Part shown: piece after piece, positions 37,913-48,987 of the stretch | Layout of the letters: each line of letters opens with the position of its first letter | Position numbering within the stretch: position 1 is the first letter of the stretch | The notes under the pieces: model-generated | The model's input: only the letters and a program-made list of their open reading frames with translations | Told to the model about the DNA's origin: nothing | The model's database searches: none | DNA from: Nemania diffusa | Lineage: Eukaryota; Ascomycota; Sordariomycetes; Xylariales; Xylariaceae | Reading direction: 5' to 3' | Assembly: GCA_038501195.1 (NCBI GenBank) | Contig: JBBPUQ010000009.1 | Span: 2,046,001 to 2,110,000, forward strand | Length of the DNA: 64,000 bases | Made by a program: the position numbers and the translations under genes

Positions 37913-39134
37913 GCCTTATTTCAGGATCGAATACCCATCATTCCATCAAGCCAGTAGTCCATACAGGCACGATACACATGTAGCCCAGAGAGGCTAGGTG
38001 TACAGCCACGAAATGTCAAAGGCTGTATTCACAGGTTATGGGCTATGTGTAGCTTAAAGGTAGCTTCGAGGATAAGGAGCACGTTGGTACAGAAGAATAG
38101 CGTGATGTCTACTCGTTGGCGCTCGCTATCACCGGCTTTAGTTCGGTACATACGCCTTTGGCAAGGCACCAAGGGAGATTACGTGGATTACGAGGGTGTA
38201 GCAATCCTTGTAGCAAAAGAAGAGGAGTCCGGAAACGGATCTACTCATCAGGCTTAACGAACTTGCACCATCAATTAGGAGGAAACTTCTTCATTGAGGG
38301 AATGGTATGCCTATATGTCATAACAGGCGCATTGGTAGATAGGACTTTTATGTATATTACATGGGATTCAGTGAGTAACTGATATTAATTTGCTGAAAGG
38401 GAGTTGGTATATCTTTACACTGGGGTTAATACACACGGATAACGTACCGGCGTTCGACGGAGTTGTCCGGTAGTCTATAACCTCGGAGGAGCTTTCCGTG
38501 AAGTTTGTTCTTGACCGTAGATTCCAATGTGGCTACCTGACCCGGAATAGCCTGACAAAGAGCAACGGGCCAGTAGCTGAACACCAGCTGCTGGCCCTGG
38601 ATATCATTTCTTTGAAACCCTAAATGCATCTCGACAGCAGATAGCGACGAGATGGAAAACACTTACATAGCAGGATCCTAATGAGGATCCGGGACTTGTA
38701 TGGTTATCTAAGAACGTGGTGGCCACTTTTTGTCGTAGTCGCGGTAGCTATTGTGACTATTGTTCCCGGGTCTGGATTTCCGGCGATTCTCCGCCTACTC
38801 CAGAAGTATATTATACAACTCTATCATAAGAAGCGGAGTTGATCCCGTGGAGGCGGAGAAATCCCCCGCACCTCAATAATAGGCGATCCTCCTATCCAAT
38901 GTCGTTATGAGCCATTCTTTAGGGAATGCCCTCACCATATGATTAGAGAGGACTAGGCATTGTGAACTATTCAGAGGAATGTCCCCTCTCGTTCTACCGG
39001 TCAAATTCAAACCTTCATCTCTATCACCATACGCCATTAGACTAGGTAGGAAACACACGGCGAACGCACAAGGTTCTCATATCACAACTCGCTAACGTAT
39101 CTACTGGAGGTGGATACGTTCGAAACCGGCAGGG
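37913..39134. promoter_or_regulatory. Intergenic region, upstream of the sugar-acid dehydratase
   Basis: About 1.2 kb without a convincing gene. Between 38,787 and 38,868 are inverted copies of a GC-rich motif (separate entry) that recurs in the promoters of the neighbouring cluster genes. Confidence 0.5.
38787..38868. promoter_or_regulatory. Candidate Zn2Cys6 binding sites upstream of the dehydratase
   Basis: TTCTCCGCCT at 38787-38796 is repeated as its exact inverse, AGGCGGAGAA, at 38851-38860. The right copy continues as CGGAGAAATCCCCCG (38854-38868), a CGG followed by a CCG. The half-site CGGAGAAA is identical to that in the divergent promoter at 44165-44172. The sites lie about 270-350 bp before ATG 39135. 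Binding by the cluster regulator is inferred. Confidence 0.45.
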
Positions 39135-41378
39135 ATGGAAGACTACGATCTGGCTCGGCCGGTGGGACCGGTGCAGGGCATGAGGCAGGGCCTCACCTCG
39201 TACGGGGACGCGCACTTCTCGCTGTTCCTGCGGAAGGTGTTCATCAAGGCGCTCGGGTACAGCGAGGATTCCCTCTCGCGGCCCATTGTGGGCATCGTCA
39301 ACACGTACTCGAGCTTCAACCCGTGCCATGCGAACATCCCGCAACTCATCGACGCGGTGAAGCGCGGCGTGCAGCTCGCCGGCGGCCTCGCTATCGATTT
39401 CCCCACGATTAGTCTCCATGAGTCCTTTGCTGCGCCTACGAGCATGTTCCTGAGGAATCTCATGTCGATGGATACGGAGGAGATGATCCGTGCTCAGCCC
39501 GTTGATGCGGTCGTGCTTATTGGCGGTATGTTGTTTTGCTTCTTCTGAGGTTTTCTCTCTTTTCCATTTTCACTGTTTGTTGTACGTGAGCTTTTCGTGA
39601 GTGCCTACTAAGAAGAAATAGGTTGTGACAAGACCACTCCTGCTCAGCTCATGGGTGGCATTTCAGCTAATAAGCCGATATTGCACCTCGTTACGGGCCC
39701 AATGATGCCGGGGAGCCACCGCGGCGTTCGTATAGGGGCTTGTACCGATTGTCGGAACAATGTACGCGAATTCTTGGAAACACGTTACTCGTACTTTGGA
39801 TATTTGCAATAGCTGACACCCAGTATTTCAGTGGGCCAGTTATCGAGCGGGAACTATGGATATAGAAGAAATCGGAATGATCAACGAGGAGCTCGCACCA
39901 ACTGTAAGTCACCCTCAGTTCCTCTATCTACTCAGGGGCTACTCCAGTCAGCATCTTTGAGATGGCATGTATTAGTTGACTTGCCTTGACCCTCTACTTA
40001 CTAATCTCGAAGGCTGGCACTTGCGGTGTAATGGGCACTGCTAGTACAATGGCATGCCTACTCGTAGCTTTGGGCATGATGCCGTTGAAAGGGGCCTCAG
40101 CACCAGCCGTCTCGTCGGCGCGTCTGCGAATAGCGGAAGAAACCGGCGCCGCGGCCGTATCGATGATAAAAGCGGGCGACTCCCTAAAACCACAAGCCTT
40201 ACTAACGCGAGAATCCTTCCTCAACGCCATCACAGTGCTCCAAGCCATCGGCGGGTCGACAAACGCAGTGGTCCACCTCATGGCCATCATCAACCGCCAC
40301 CCGCGCGTCGCGGGGACCATCACGCTCGACACCGTCGACGAGATCGGGCGCAGGACGCCGCTGCTCGTGGACCTGAAGCCCAGCGGCGCGAACTACATGA
40401 CCGACTTCCACAACTCGGGCGGCATGGCGGCGCTGCTGCGCGAGCTGCGGCCGCTGCTGCACCTCGACGCCCTGACGATCACGGGGCGCACGCTCGGCGC
40501 GGCGCTCGACGCCGAGCCCGCGGTTCCCGTACCGCGGGAGCTGTCGTGCGTCGCGCCGCTCGCCGACCCGGTGTACGCGGCCTCGTCGCTCGTCGTGCTG
40601 CGCGGGAACCTCGCGCCCCGCGGCGCCGTCATGAAGGCCAGCGCGTCCAAGGACCGCGCGCTGCTGGCGCACTCCGGGCCCGCCGTCGTGTTCGCCGGCG
40701 CCGCGGACCTCGCGCGGCGCATCGACGACGAGGATCTTGACGTCGAGCCCCAGAGCGTCCTGGTGCTGCAGAACATCGGGCCCGTGGGGAACCCGGGGAT
40801 GCCCGAGGCCGGGCTTAGTACGTATTCCCCCGTCTCCTTTCCCTGCTTGCCCGCCCCCCTCCCCGCGGCATGATGAAGATTTCTCCTGAATGCTTGCGTA
40901 GGCCTGGGTGCGACTTGGTTATTTAATATTAGCGCGGGTGTTAACACGGATCCTTATAGTTCCCATCCCGCGGAAACTTGCGGCGCGCGGCGTGCAGGAT
41001 ATGCTACGGGTCTCGGATGGCCGGATGAGCGGCACGGCGGGCGGCACGATCGTGCTGCACGTCGCGCCCGAGGCGGCGGATCCGGGGTCCGCGCTCGGCG
41101 TCGTGCGGGACGGAGATATGATCACTGTGGATGTTGAGACGAGGGTGTTAAGGGTTGAGATTAGTGATGAGGAGCTCGAGCGGAGGATCACCGAGAGAAA
41201 GACGCTGATGGAGAGGGATGCGAAGAATGTGGATGGTGGAGATCAAGAGCCGGCCCCCTGGACCGCGAGGCATGGGATGAGAGGATATAGGGGCTTGTAC
41301 ATGAGGGAGGTAAATCAGGCGGATCGTGGTGCTGATTTTGAGTTCCTTACGGCCGAGGGCCCGACAGCTTCGAAGTGA
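39135..41378 (+). CDS. IlvD/Edd family dehydratase, sugar-acid (aldonate) type
   Basis: Five exons, 39135-39525, 39622-39761, 39832-39903, 40013-40817 and 40960-41378, give 608 residues. The iron-sulfur ligand cysteines are present: NPCHANIP (Cys about 64), GCDKTTPAQLMGG (Cys about 132) and AGTCGVMGTASTM (Cys about 205). The C-terminal half has SDGRMSGTAGGTIVLHVAPE and ends GADFEFL. These variants match L-arabonate/D-xylonate-type sugar-acid dehydratases more than branched-chain Ilv3, so I expect conversion of an aldonic acid to its 2-keto-3-deoxy acid; the sugar is unknown. No mitochondrial presequence is seen. It is the first gene of a putative catabolic cluster running to 46,637. All four junctions restore family motifs, e.g. 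GLIPIPRKLAARGV. Confidence 0.88.
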
Positions 41379-41979
41379 TGCCTTTGCCCTTTGCTACCTA
41401 ATATTATCTAGGAAATCTGGGAATCGTTTGTACATAGACGTAAAGTCCACTATACTCAGGTACAGCTAGGGGTCCGGGGATGACGGGTCAGAGGTTTAAA
41501 GATCATATACTAGGTAGAGGTTGTATATAAATCATACTCGCCGTACATGCAAACAATGTCAAACATCATTCTCAAAATGCGCGACTTTTCTCGTAGCATT
41601 AGAGGTCCCCTTCAGTGTTGAGCTTTGTTTGCCCCTATAGAGAGAATTAAGGGGCTCTAAATCTCTCTTCCGCAAGCACGGGGAAACTCCGAACGACGCT
41701 AAGAGGTGCCGGCCACGATACCATATTCTTCCGAAAGTATAGTGTTTTGAGGTGGATATTGATGTTGTAAAGGAAATAGAGTAATTGACATAAAATCCGC
41801 CGTGAGGGGTATAATACAGGTTCTGTTCCTCAGTCACTCATACTTTCTACTACATAGTCCCAAGTTCTCGAATTAGGATCTTAATCCTAGCGAAATAAGA
41901 AAATATTGCGTCAGATATCTTCGCTGATTCCTCCCGTCTTATTTCCTTTACCCTATTGGCTTGCCGATCTTGATCGACC
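41379..41979. promoter_or_regulatory. Promoter region of the Dabb-domain gene
   Basis: 600 bp containing the dehydratase 3' end and the next promoter. A CGG-N7-CCG site lies at 41,679 (separate entry). A minus-strand frame at 41,559-41,837 has no recognisable features and I do not call it. Confidence 0.5.
41679..41691. promoter_or_regulatory. CGGGGAAACTCCG site (CGG-N7-CCG)
   Basis: This inverted CGG/CCG pair differs at one base from CGGAGAAACTCCG at 44165-44177. It lies about 290 bp before ATG 41980. Inverted CGG triplets are the usual target of dimeric Zn2Cys6 regulators; the likely binder is the regulator encoded at 44,264. Confidence 0.5.
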
Positions 41980-42453
41980 ATGACTGTCGTTCATATAGGT
42001 AAGTTAGCTTCACTGTCCATGATAATTATATGTCCTTGGTCGCAGTCCATATACTAAGTACAATGTCTAGTTCTATTCAAGTTCCGGGCGGATGTCTCAG
42101 ATTCCCATAAAGAGGAGTTTGTGACGGAGTTGCGGAAGTTGAAGGATCTGCCCTGCGTCCTAGATTCGAAACTCGTGGTCGGCGGCCCCTCGATTACTGA
42201 TCCTATTGAGCGCAGCCAAGGGTTCCAATATTCTCTTCTAAGCTACCACAAGGATAGTCAGGCGCTTGCGGAATATCAAGCTAGTGATGAGCATCATAAG
42301 TAAGTTGCATGCTGGGGTTCGTATGTAGAAATCGGCTGGCTAATGGGAGATAGGGTCACGAGTAAATACCTCTGGCCGTTTAAAGAGGATGTTATTCGTT
42401 TCGATTTCGAGATTGGTGGGGAAGACGAAAAAGTGATGTTAGGTACAAATTGA
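41980..42453 (+). CDS. Small Dabb (stress-responsive A/B barrel) domain protein
   Basis: Three exons, 41980-41998, 42071-42299 and 42354-42453, encode 115 residues. The first exon is 19 nt. Joined product: MTVVHIVLFKFRADVSD at the start, then ELRKLKDLPCVLDSKLVVGG, then YHKDSQALAEYQASDEHH and VTSKYLWPFKEDVIRFDF at the end. The opening strand VHIVLFKF, the central glycine turn and the L-x-x-Y-x-x-x-x-x-H block are hallmarks of Dabb ferredoxin-like domains, which dimerise as alpha/beta barrels. Functions in this family vary and this one is unknown. It is convergent with the LDH2-family gene (220 bp). Confidence 0.85.
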
Positions 42454-42673
42454 GAGCACAGTAAAGGACAGAGACAAGGAGCAACGAGCTTTAGGTTTAA
42501 CTAAGACCTCCCTTGCGTGTCGTAGCTTTTGGTTGTCTATTGATAGAGGGTGAACTACGAGGCAATTGCGTTATTAAATACATGCATATAGGTTCTGGGT
42601 TTTCTGAGAATATGAATTAAACGTGGACATCTCAGTCCTAATTCAAGTCCAGCATTCTAAATGCTCGCTTTAC

Positions 42674-43936
42674 TCATTGCCCTTTTAATACTAATGAAGG
42701 CTTCCCTACCTTTTTCGCTTCTTCGTTCAATGCATCGATCTCAGCTTGGACGAGAGGAATGCCTGTTTTCTCCCTCTCTTCCTGTCTCAGCTGTTCGATT
42801 TCCCCCGGAAAGTAGACTCGGTCGACCCCAGCCGCCTTATCCACCCCAACAACGCGCTGGTATAAGTAATCCATGCGCTCACGGAAATCTTCTAGGCTCA
42901 TAAATAGATCTGGTTTGATAACCATAAGAAAATGTCCAACATCAGATGGCTTGCTTGGATCATAGGGGCCGGTTACGTGTCCGGCGAAGGCAGAACCTAG
43001 ACTTCCTTCAGTTTGTTATCTAGGATCTAAAGAGATTTGCTTACCTGAAAGTACGCCCGAGAAGACGTCCATCATAATGGACAATCCTGAGCCCTTGGGA
43101 CCGCCCACTACAACACCTAGGGTCAGCTATGGTCTATTTAGAGTTTGTTTCCTACTAGTACTTAAAATCGTGCGCAAGGAATTTAGCACCCAAAGTGTCC
43201 TATAAAGTATATAGGTCGCTAAAAGAAAAAGGGAAATGAATTGCTTACTGGGCTGCATCACACCTCCAAGTGCCGCCTCTGGATCGTCAGTTGGTCTGCC
43301 TTCAGAGTCCAGCGCCCAGTCAAGCGGGATCTTTTCGCCGCGACGCTTTGCCTTATATATCTTCCCCCGCGCCGCGATGGACGGGGCCATATCTAATATG
43401 AAGGATTTCTCCTTGCCACCGGGCGCACCGCACGCGATCGGCGAGACTCCGAGTAACTTTTCCTTTCCACCAAATGGAGGCAGCGCTGGGCTCGAGTTTG
43501 TGAAGACGAGGCTCATCATGCCGGCATCAATAGCCTGCTGGACGATCCACGCGGACATCCCAAAGTGGTTTGAATGCTTGATGCTCACCATGCCAATTCC
43601 GAACTCGCGAGCCATGTCCACGGCGGCTGCCATCCCCTTCGACGCGGCCAGAAACCCGAAGCCATTCCTGCCGTCCACTTGAGCGACAACCGGTGTGACT
43701 TTTGTTAATTCGGGATCGGCGGTTGCATTGAGAACACCTTGCCGTACCCGAGTCATGTATGAAGGAATGCGATTGATGCCGTGAGTGTCCACGCCGCGCA
43801 GGTCCGCTGCTACGAGACATCTAGCGACGACCTCTGCATTAGGAGTTGGTACACCGTTGCCCGTAAGTACATTCTCAACGAATGCGCGCGCTTCAGATGC
43901 CTCGACGTAAAACTTGGCGTCGGGGGTTTCCTCCAT
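42674..43936 (-). CDS. LDH2/MDH2 family NAD(P)-dependent 2-oxoacid oxidoreductase
   Basis: Three exons, 43936-43249, 43107-43045 and 42996-42674, give 357 residues, the usual family length. Signature pieces are GVDTHGINRIPSYM with the conserved catalytic His, VSIKHSNHFG, and FILDMAPSIAARGKIYKAKR; the spliced middle reads GGPKGSGLSIMMDVFSGVLSG-SAFAGH across the second junction. The family (PF02615) includes malate, L-lactate, ureidoglycolate and diketogulonate dehydrogenases, so the substrate cannot be fixed from sequence. Next to an aldonate dehydratase, a sugar-derived 2-keto or 2-hydroxy acid is plausible. It shares a 327-bp divergent promoter with the Zn2Cys6 gene. Confidence 0.9.
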
Positions 43937-44263
43937 GATGACAGTACGATATTTCCACGGTTCGAACGTATTGTTATTAACAAGATGGGTTCTCAGCCGA
44001 ACGAGGTATGCGTAATGGTCAAGGGAGCTTAATTTGATAACTTTATCTTCATGATGGCTAGTTTGACGTAAATAGTGCTATACGGAAGATTACGGCCTCA
44101 CTTATACATCGACATGTCCGACACCGGGCTTTCTCCGCGCTACCCATCGTTTCAATGACTAGTGCGGAGAAACTCCGTTTACCCATAAAACGCCGTTTCC
44201 AGTATTTGATTTCCTCAACTTAATGGCAGGAATGTATACAAAGAGACGGAATATCCTTGGGAA
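43937..44263. promoter_or_regulatory. Divergent promoter between LDH2-family gene and regulator
   Basis: 327 bp serving two divergent genes. Between 44,130 and 44,177 it holds the inverted-repeat site described separately. The short spacing and shared site favour co-regulation of enzyme and regulator, including autoregulation. Confidence 0.6.
44130..44177. promoter_or_regulatory. Inverted-repeat operator-like site in the divergent promoter
   Basis: TTTCTCCGCGCTA (44130-44142) faces TAGTGCGGAGAAA (44160-44172); the arms match as inverted copies at 12 of 13 positions. The right arm overlaps CGGAGAAACTCCG (44165-44177), itself an inverted CGG-N7-CCG pair. The same half-site appears upstream of the dehydratase and the Dabb gene. 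Confidence 0.55.
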
Positions 44264-46637
44264 ATGACCGAATCTCCGAGACAAGGTAACAGAGACCGCG
44301 GACCGAGACGCGGACAGAGCCGGGCGGTTCGCCATGAACGGGCTACTCCGAGGACCGGGTTGAGCTGCCGTCGCTGTCAGAAAAGAAAAATACGGGTAAG
44401 TTTAATGGAAGAGCTCAGACGTTAGATAAGAACTGCTGACTGACTTTGTTTGAGTGCAATGGAGAATTGCCGCGGTGCCAGAGTTGCGCAAAAGTTGGTG
44501 TTGACTGTGAAGATGGAGAGAGCCTGAAGGCTCGACCATTACCACGAGCGTAATTCTCCCTTCTTCTCCTGGTTATTAAACGTGAGCTGACGAGCTACCC
44601 CCCAACCAGCTACGTAAGAAGTCTATGTAGCCGGATAGAATGGCTCGAGTCCCTTGTTCGGGTCCGCTGTCCGGACATTGACCTGGAACGGGACGGGCCA
44701 CTCGTTGTAGAAGGCCGAGGCGGGAATGGGCTCGAAAACGAGGACACTTTCAATATTATAGGCTCTGAACAGCCTATAAGTGAGCTACCAGAAAGACGGC
44801 CGGATTTGTCTTTGATTGCTAATGGTGAGGATATGATCGATAAAGGACGACCCGAAGTTGCGGCTATCGGATATCAAGAAACTAGTACCGAGGCCCCGAC
44901 ACTTTCATCTAACGCAGGGCTCTCTCACGAAGTCGGGCTAGTTTCCCTTGGAGCGAATCGAGACCCTAGGTATATAGGACCTTCTAGCGGATATGTCTTC
45001 TGCAAGCTTATGCTCGCTGCATCGAGCAGAGCAGGGAAGATGACGAGAACTGTTGATAATGCGACTCCGTCTGTTGCGCCGCATCTCAGAGAGCTTGTTC
45101 TTGAAACACAAGGCCCGATATCGATCACTAAGGACCAAGCCATCAACCTCAGTCAGACCTACTTTGACATTATACACGTGCAGTATCCGTTCTTGCATTA
45201 CCCTACCTTCCTCCGCTTACTCCGACAATTCTTTGAGCATGACGCCCAGAATCACATAGCAGGCTTTCAAATATATATGGTGCTAGCCATTTCTGCAACT
45301 ATAGTAGCAAGGCTTCACAAAATACCCCTGTCTGGAGAGAGGTATTACATGACTGCCATGCAGTATTTCGAAAAGATCCAGATCGAGAGTTCAACTCAAG
45401 GCCTGCAATGCCTCTTACTACTACTTATATTCGCCCTCCATAGCCCGACTGTCCGACTTGATGTTTGGTGTCTGAACTACCAATGCATAGCCTCGGTGTT
45501 GGACCTAGGGCTGCAGCGGGCAGTCACAACGAGCAGCGGTATCTCTCGATTTCAACAGGAGATGAGAACCCGGATTTTCTGGGTAGTCTACACCCTTGAT
45601 CGGATCATAGCAACAATGATGGGTCGACCTATAGGATTGCGCGACGAGGCTTGTGAACTGCGAGTATGTGTACTGCACGCCCCTATTTAGTTTAAGGAAC
45701 CATACTGATGATGAATATTGAACAGCTGCCAGCAGATTTGTCCGACACCGAGATTGAAGGCGATGGAACCTCAACTTTGAACCTGGGTACGCCGACTCAC
45801 ATGTCATATGCGATCCATCTATTCAAACTCGCAAAGATCAATTCAGAGATCAAATACGTTGCGAATAGTGTCAATCCGAATGTACCGAATTATGCCTACC
45901 CAGCTATCATCGACATCATCGCTTGGCAGAAGGATGCCCTCTCACGGCTGGACCAGTGGGCTGCCGATGCTCCGGCAGCACAAGACGCAAATGATTACAG
46001 CAGGGCAATCCTTCTCATGCGCTATTATTCTGTGAGAATGCTCCTGCTCCGTCCGAGCCCGAATATTCCCCAACCCGATCAACAAAATCTTCAGCTTTGC
46101 TATTCAAGTGCTGAAGAGTCGATCCGGCTTCTCAACGACCTGTATAAGAAGAACCTGCTTGTTCAAAACTGGATCACGTTCCACAGCACCGTCCTTAGTA
46201 CCATTACCATGTTCTATTGCATCTTGTCCGTACCAAGTATCGCAACATCGCTGGAGGTGGAAGAATTTATGAGCAACGTCAGAGCTAGTCTCAGCGTCCT
46301 TAGTGCTGTCGGGGAGCACTATTCAGGAGCTAAGAGAAGCCGGGACATACTAGACGAGCTGGCTGGCCCCATAAGTCGGTGGTTACTGAAGAAACGCCGG
46401 GTAGAGGGGCCCGAGCTATTCAGGCAATCTACCGTGGACTACGTCCCCACGGCCGAGGATGGTTATGCATCGTCTGCGATGCAGCAGCCAGATGCGATTG
46501 ATAGTGTTATTTGGCCATCCGCTTGGTACCCCTTTGACACCGGGTTTGACGGCCAGTTGCTATCTGAAGTGTATGGCTCAACGGATTGCTCTAACCTCGA
46601 TACTATTGTACAGTCTTTAGTTGATGATTTAACATGA
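44264..46637 (+). CDS. Zn2Cys6 transcription factor with fungal-specific domain
   Basis: Four exons, 44264-44395, 44455-44549, 44610-45663 and 45726-46637, encode 730 residues. The zinc cluster CRRCQKRKIRC...CQSCAKVGVDC has the CX2CX6CX6CX2CX6C pattern (Cys 35-62) and is split by intron 1 between Arg44 and Cys45. A linker plus short coiled coil follows (AYVRSLCSRIEWLESLV). The middle region (about residues 200-420, with YFDIIHVQYPFLHYPTFLRLL) is the fungal-specific transcription factor domain. Such proteins bind CGG triplets as dimers. Position and shared motifs suggest it controls the dehydratase, Dabb and LDH2-family genes and itself; this is inferred. Confidence 0.92.
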
Positions 46638-47187
46638 CTGTACAGGCTAGGTATCGTCTCTCGCTGCTAGGGAGTCGCAAAACAGGGCAATTGTGCTGGC
46701 TTGACGTCATAACTGGTACGAAATCTCGGATAGATATTGTACAAATACGACCACCTCAATCACTGTGGTCATTAAACTCGATCGAGGTTTGTTTATAGAG
46801 ATATAACGCTAATAATAAATTGTATCAATAATATTGGGAAATGTATACTACAAAATAGGTATTGCTGCTGCCAGGTACTTCAATGGCCCGCTTTTATTAT
46901 TTGGTAGCTGTATTGGATATAGACATATTACTCCCCTATGTACATATTATGCATTAATCATTAGTTTACTTTACTCTAGTTACGTCATACATTGTTTCAG
47001 AGCTCTACAGCCTGAGCTCTTCGCTGTTGCAACCACAACGCCAGTCAACAAGAGGCATTCCAACCTCTGCAGCGCGGGGCAAAACTAGTTCTCTACAACT
47101 TTTTTCTCTTCATGGCCAATATCTTCCATTTAATTTAATACTAATAGACCAAAGCTGAAACTGTCAAAATCCAAGCTCGGTCTCAAG
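46638..47187. other. Intergenic region upstream of the LMBD1 gene
   Basis: 550 bp. A perfect CRE-type palindrome TGACGTCA lies at 46702-46709, about 480 bp before the next start codon. Otherwise nothing recognised. Confidence 0.5.
46702..46709. promoter_or_regulatory. CRE-like palindrome TGACGTCA
   Basis: Exact 8-bp palindrome, the classic ATF/CREB-type bZIP target. A single 8-mer can arise by chance, so the regulatory role is tentative. Confidence 0.25.
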
Positions 47188-48987
47188 ATGGCTTCCGCCG
47201 GCTATATTCAGACCTCCCTCATTTGGGTTGCTTACGCCGTTGCGGTGGTCCTCGCCTTCATCGCCGCGGCTATCACCACGTTTACCTGGCAGACGAATCG
47301 CGACCGATCAGTTATTGTAAGCACCGTGACAATCATCAGCATCACGGCCCTGCTTGCCACGGTCTTCCTCCTCCCCGTAGACATCGCGTTAGTCTCGTCC
47401 ACAACCTCGACCGCGCTCGGCACAAAGAAGGATTGGGCCACCCCCGACCGAGTCGATAATATACTCCGCACACTCAAAATTGTTTATTACTCGTTGTATA
47501 GCTTTGATGCGCTGCTATGCCTGCTTGTCATTCCCTTCTCTTACTTCTGGTACGAGGAGTATGACGAGGTAGAGGAACAGGAAGGAAACCAGACATTCGG
47601 AAGCCGACTCTGGGGAGCCTTCAAGTATACCATCGCATTTGTATTCCTAGTGGTCATTATCTTTTTAGTCGGCTTCTTCGTTCCTGCTGCTGGGAGTCGC
47701 GAAGGCAAACATCTTGATCTCGATTTCTTCAAGCGACTACTTGACGAGACTAAGGGCGAGAAAGCCTTGACTTTCGGTCTGGGTCTTCTAATCACACTCG
47801 GAACTCTACTCTATATTCTCTACACCGGAGCTGGTTTCGCGCTTCTGCCTATTTCCTTCATTAAGTCGGCCCCTTCGATCTCAGCCCCCCAACTTTACGA
47901 GAGCACGACCTCGCAGCTCGAGCAGAACAGAGAAAGGCAGCGGCAATTAGAACTACACAATGCTGGTAACGCGGACGGCATGTCCACTAGGGACAGGCGG
48001 GAGCTCGAGGCCCTTGCACGCGAGGAGCGAACTTTAGTTCGCCGGGAGCGGTTGGCTGCAGAAGCGCAAGGCCAAGGCAAGACATTCATTGTGCGCTCGT
48101 GGACCAAGATCTGCGCAGTTTTCCGGCCCATCAAGCTCATTGGAGGCATTCTTCTCGTTCTCCTCTCGCTGCTCGTCTGGGTGTCCATGTTGATTACGGG
48201 CATTGACAAGGCGGCCAATTCGGTCTGCAAAGAGCACTGTGGTTACATCCTCGCCCACATCAATGTCTTCCAGCCTATCAATTGGGTCTTTGTCCAGACG
48301 GCTCGCGCTTTCCCAGTTGACTATGTACTAATGGCGCTGTTAATTTTACTGTTCTTCAGCAGTTCCATCTCGGGTATCGCTACTATTGGCATCCGCTTCC
48401 TATGGCTGCGGATCTTCCAGATTCGTAAAGGACGGACGGCACCGCAAGCTCTGCTCATGGCCACCGTCATGGTTGCCCTCATCACACTAGCCATTAATTA
48501 TGCCATAGCGATGCTAGTTGCACCTCAGTACGCCAGCTACGGTACCCAGACGTTTTGTGACCTGCCACCGCATCACCCCGATGAACTACCCGACTGCACC
48601 AAGAACCATGGGGCTGTCAAGTCATGCTCTGAGTGGGTCAACTCGCATACTTCAGCGACGCGAGTCTGCACACCAACTATGATGTCGACATTTCTGAACC
48701 GCATCACACTCAACTGGCCCGTGTTTGGTGCTATTGACTTCTGGGCCCAATTCGCATTCCTGGGCGTCTTCCTTATTGTCTTCGTGACGGCACTTTTCCG
48801 GACTCCCAAGCTAAATATAAGCGAGATCGATGAGGAAGCCGAGGCTGATGAAGAAGAAGGTCTACTTGCCAGCACAGGACGTCGATTTGGCGCCACTTGG
48901 CAAGACATCACTGGCAGACCGAAGCGGAGCACATATGGATCTACTTCAACTGGCCCTGACTCTGGTTCTACTTCAAATGGTCACTAA
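47188..48987 (+). CDS. LMBD1-type lysosomal/vacuolar membrane transporter (probable cobalamin exporter family)
   Basis: Intronless, 599 residues, nine or so TM segments (first about 10-30, then 44-64, 105-122, 150-172, 198-222, 315-340, 375-400, 425-450, 510-535). The N-terminus ends its first loop in DKAANSV-type luminal segments later (about 350), and [16 protein letters not shown] and [16 protein letters not shown] match the fungal lysosomal cobalamin transporter family (LMBR1-like). An acidic cytosolic tail ([11 protein letters not shown]) closes the protein. Human LMBRD1 acts in lysosomal B12 export; most fungi do not use cobalamin, so the cargo or role in this organism is open. Confidence 0.9.
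   Translation: MASAGYIQTSLIWVAYAVAVVLAFIAAAITTFTWQTNRDRSVIVSTVTIISITALLATVFLLPVDIALVSSTTSTALGTKKDWATPDRVDNILRTLKIVYYSLYSFDALLCLLVIPFSYFWYEEYDEVEEQEGNQTFGSRLWGAFKYTIAFVFLVVIIFLVGFFVPAAGSREGKHLDLDFFKRLLDETKGEKALTFGLGLLITLGTLLYILYTGAGFALLPISFIKSAPSISAPQLYESTTSQLEQNRERQRQLELHNAGNADGMSTRDRRELEALAREERTLVRRERLAAEAQGQGKTFIVRSWTKICAVFRPIKLIGGILLVLLSLLVWVSMLITGIDKAANSVCKEHCGYILAHINVFQPINWVFVQTARAFPVDYVLMALLILLFFSSSISGIATIGIRFLWLRIFQIRKGRTAPQALLMATVMVALITLAINYAIAMLVAPQYASYGTQTFCDLPPHHPDELPDCTKNHGAVKSCSEWVNSHTSATRVCTPTMMSTFLNRITLNWPVFGAIDFWAQFAFLGVFLIVFVTALFRTPKLNISEIDEEAEADEEEGLLASTGRRFGATWQDITGRPKRSTYGSTSTGPDSGSTSNGH

Noticed and set aside
40054..40740. 228-residue frame within the dehydratase
   Set aside because: Arg/Ala/His-rich out-of-frame shadow of a GC-rich exon.
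39135..41378. Branched-chain dihydroxyacid dehydratase (Ilv3)
   Set aside because: Lacks a mitochondrial presequence, and CDKTTPAQLMG, SDGRMSGTAGG and GADFEFL fit the sugar-acid branch of IlvD/Edd better. Not fully excluded without a tree.
16210..46637. One extended pathway joining GH79, SSADH and the sugar-acid cluster
   Set aside because: Unrelated housekeeping genes separate them, the SSADH has classic GABA-shunt features, and no motif shared with the cluster was found in the 18.2-19.3 kb promoter.
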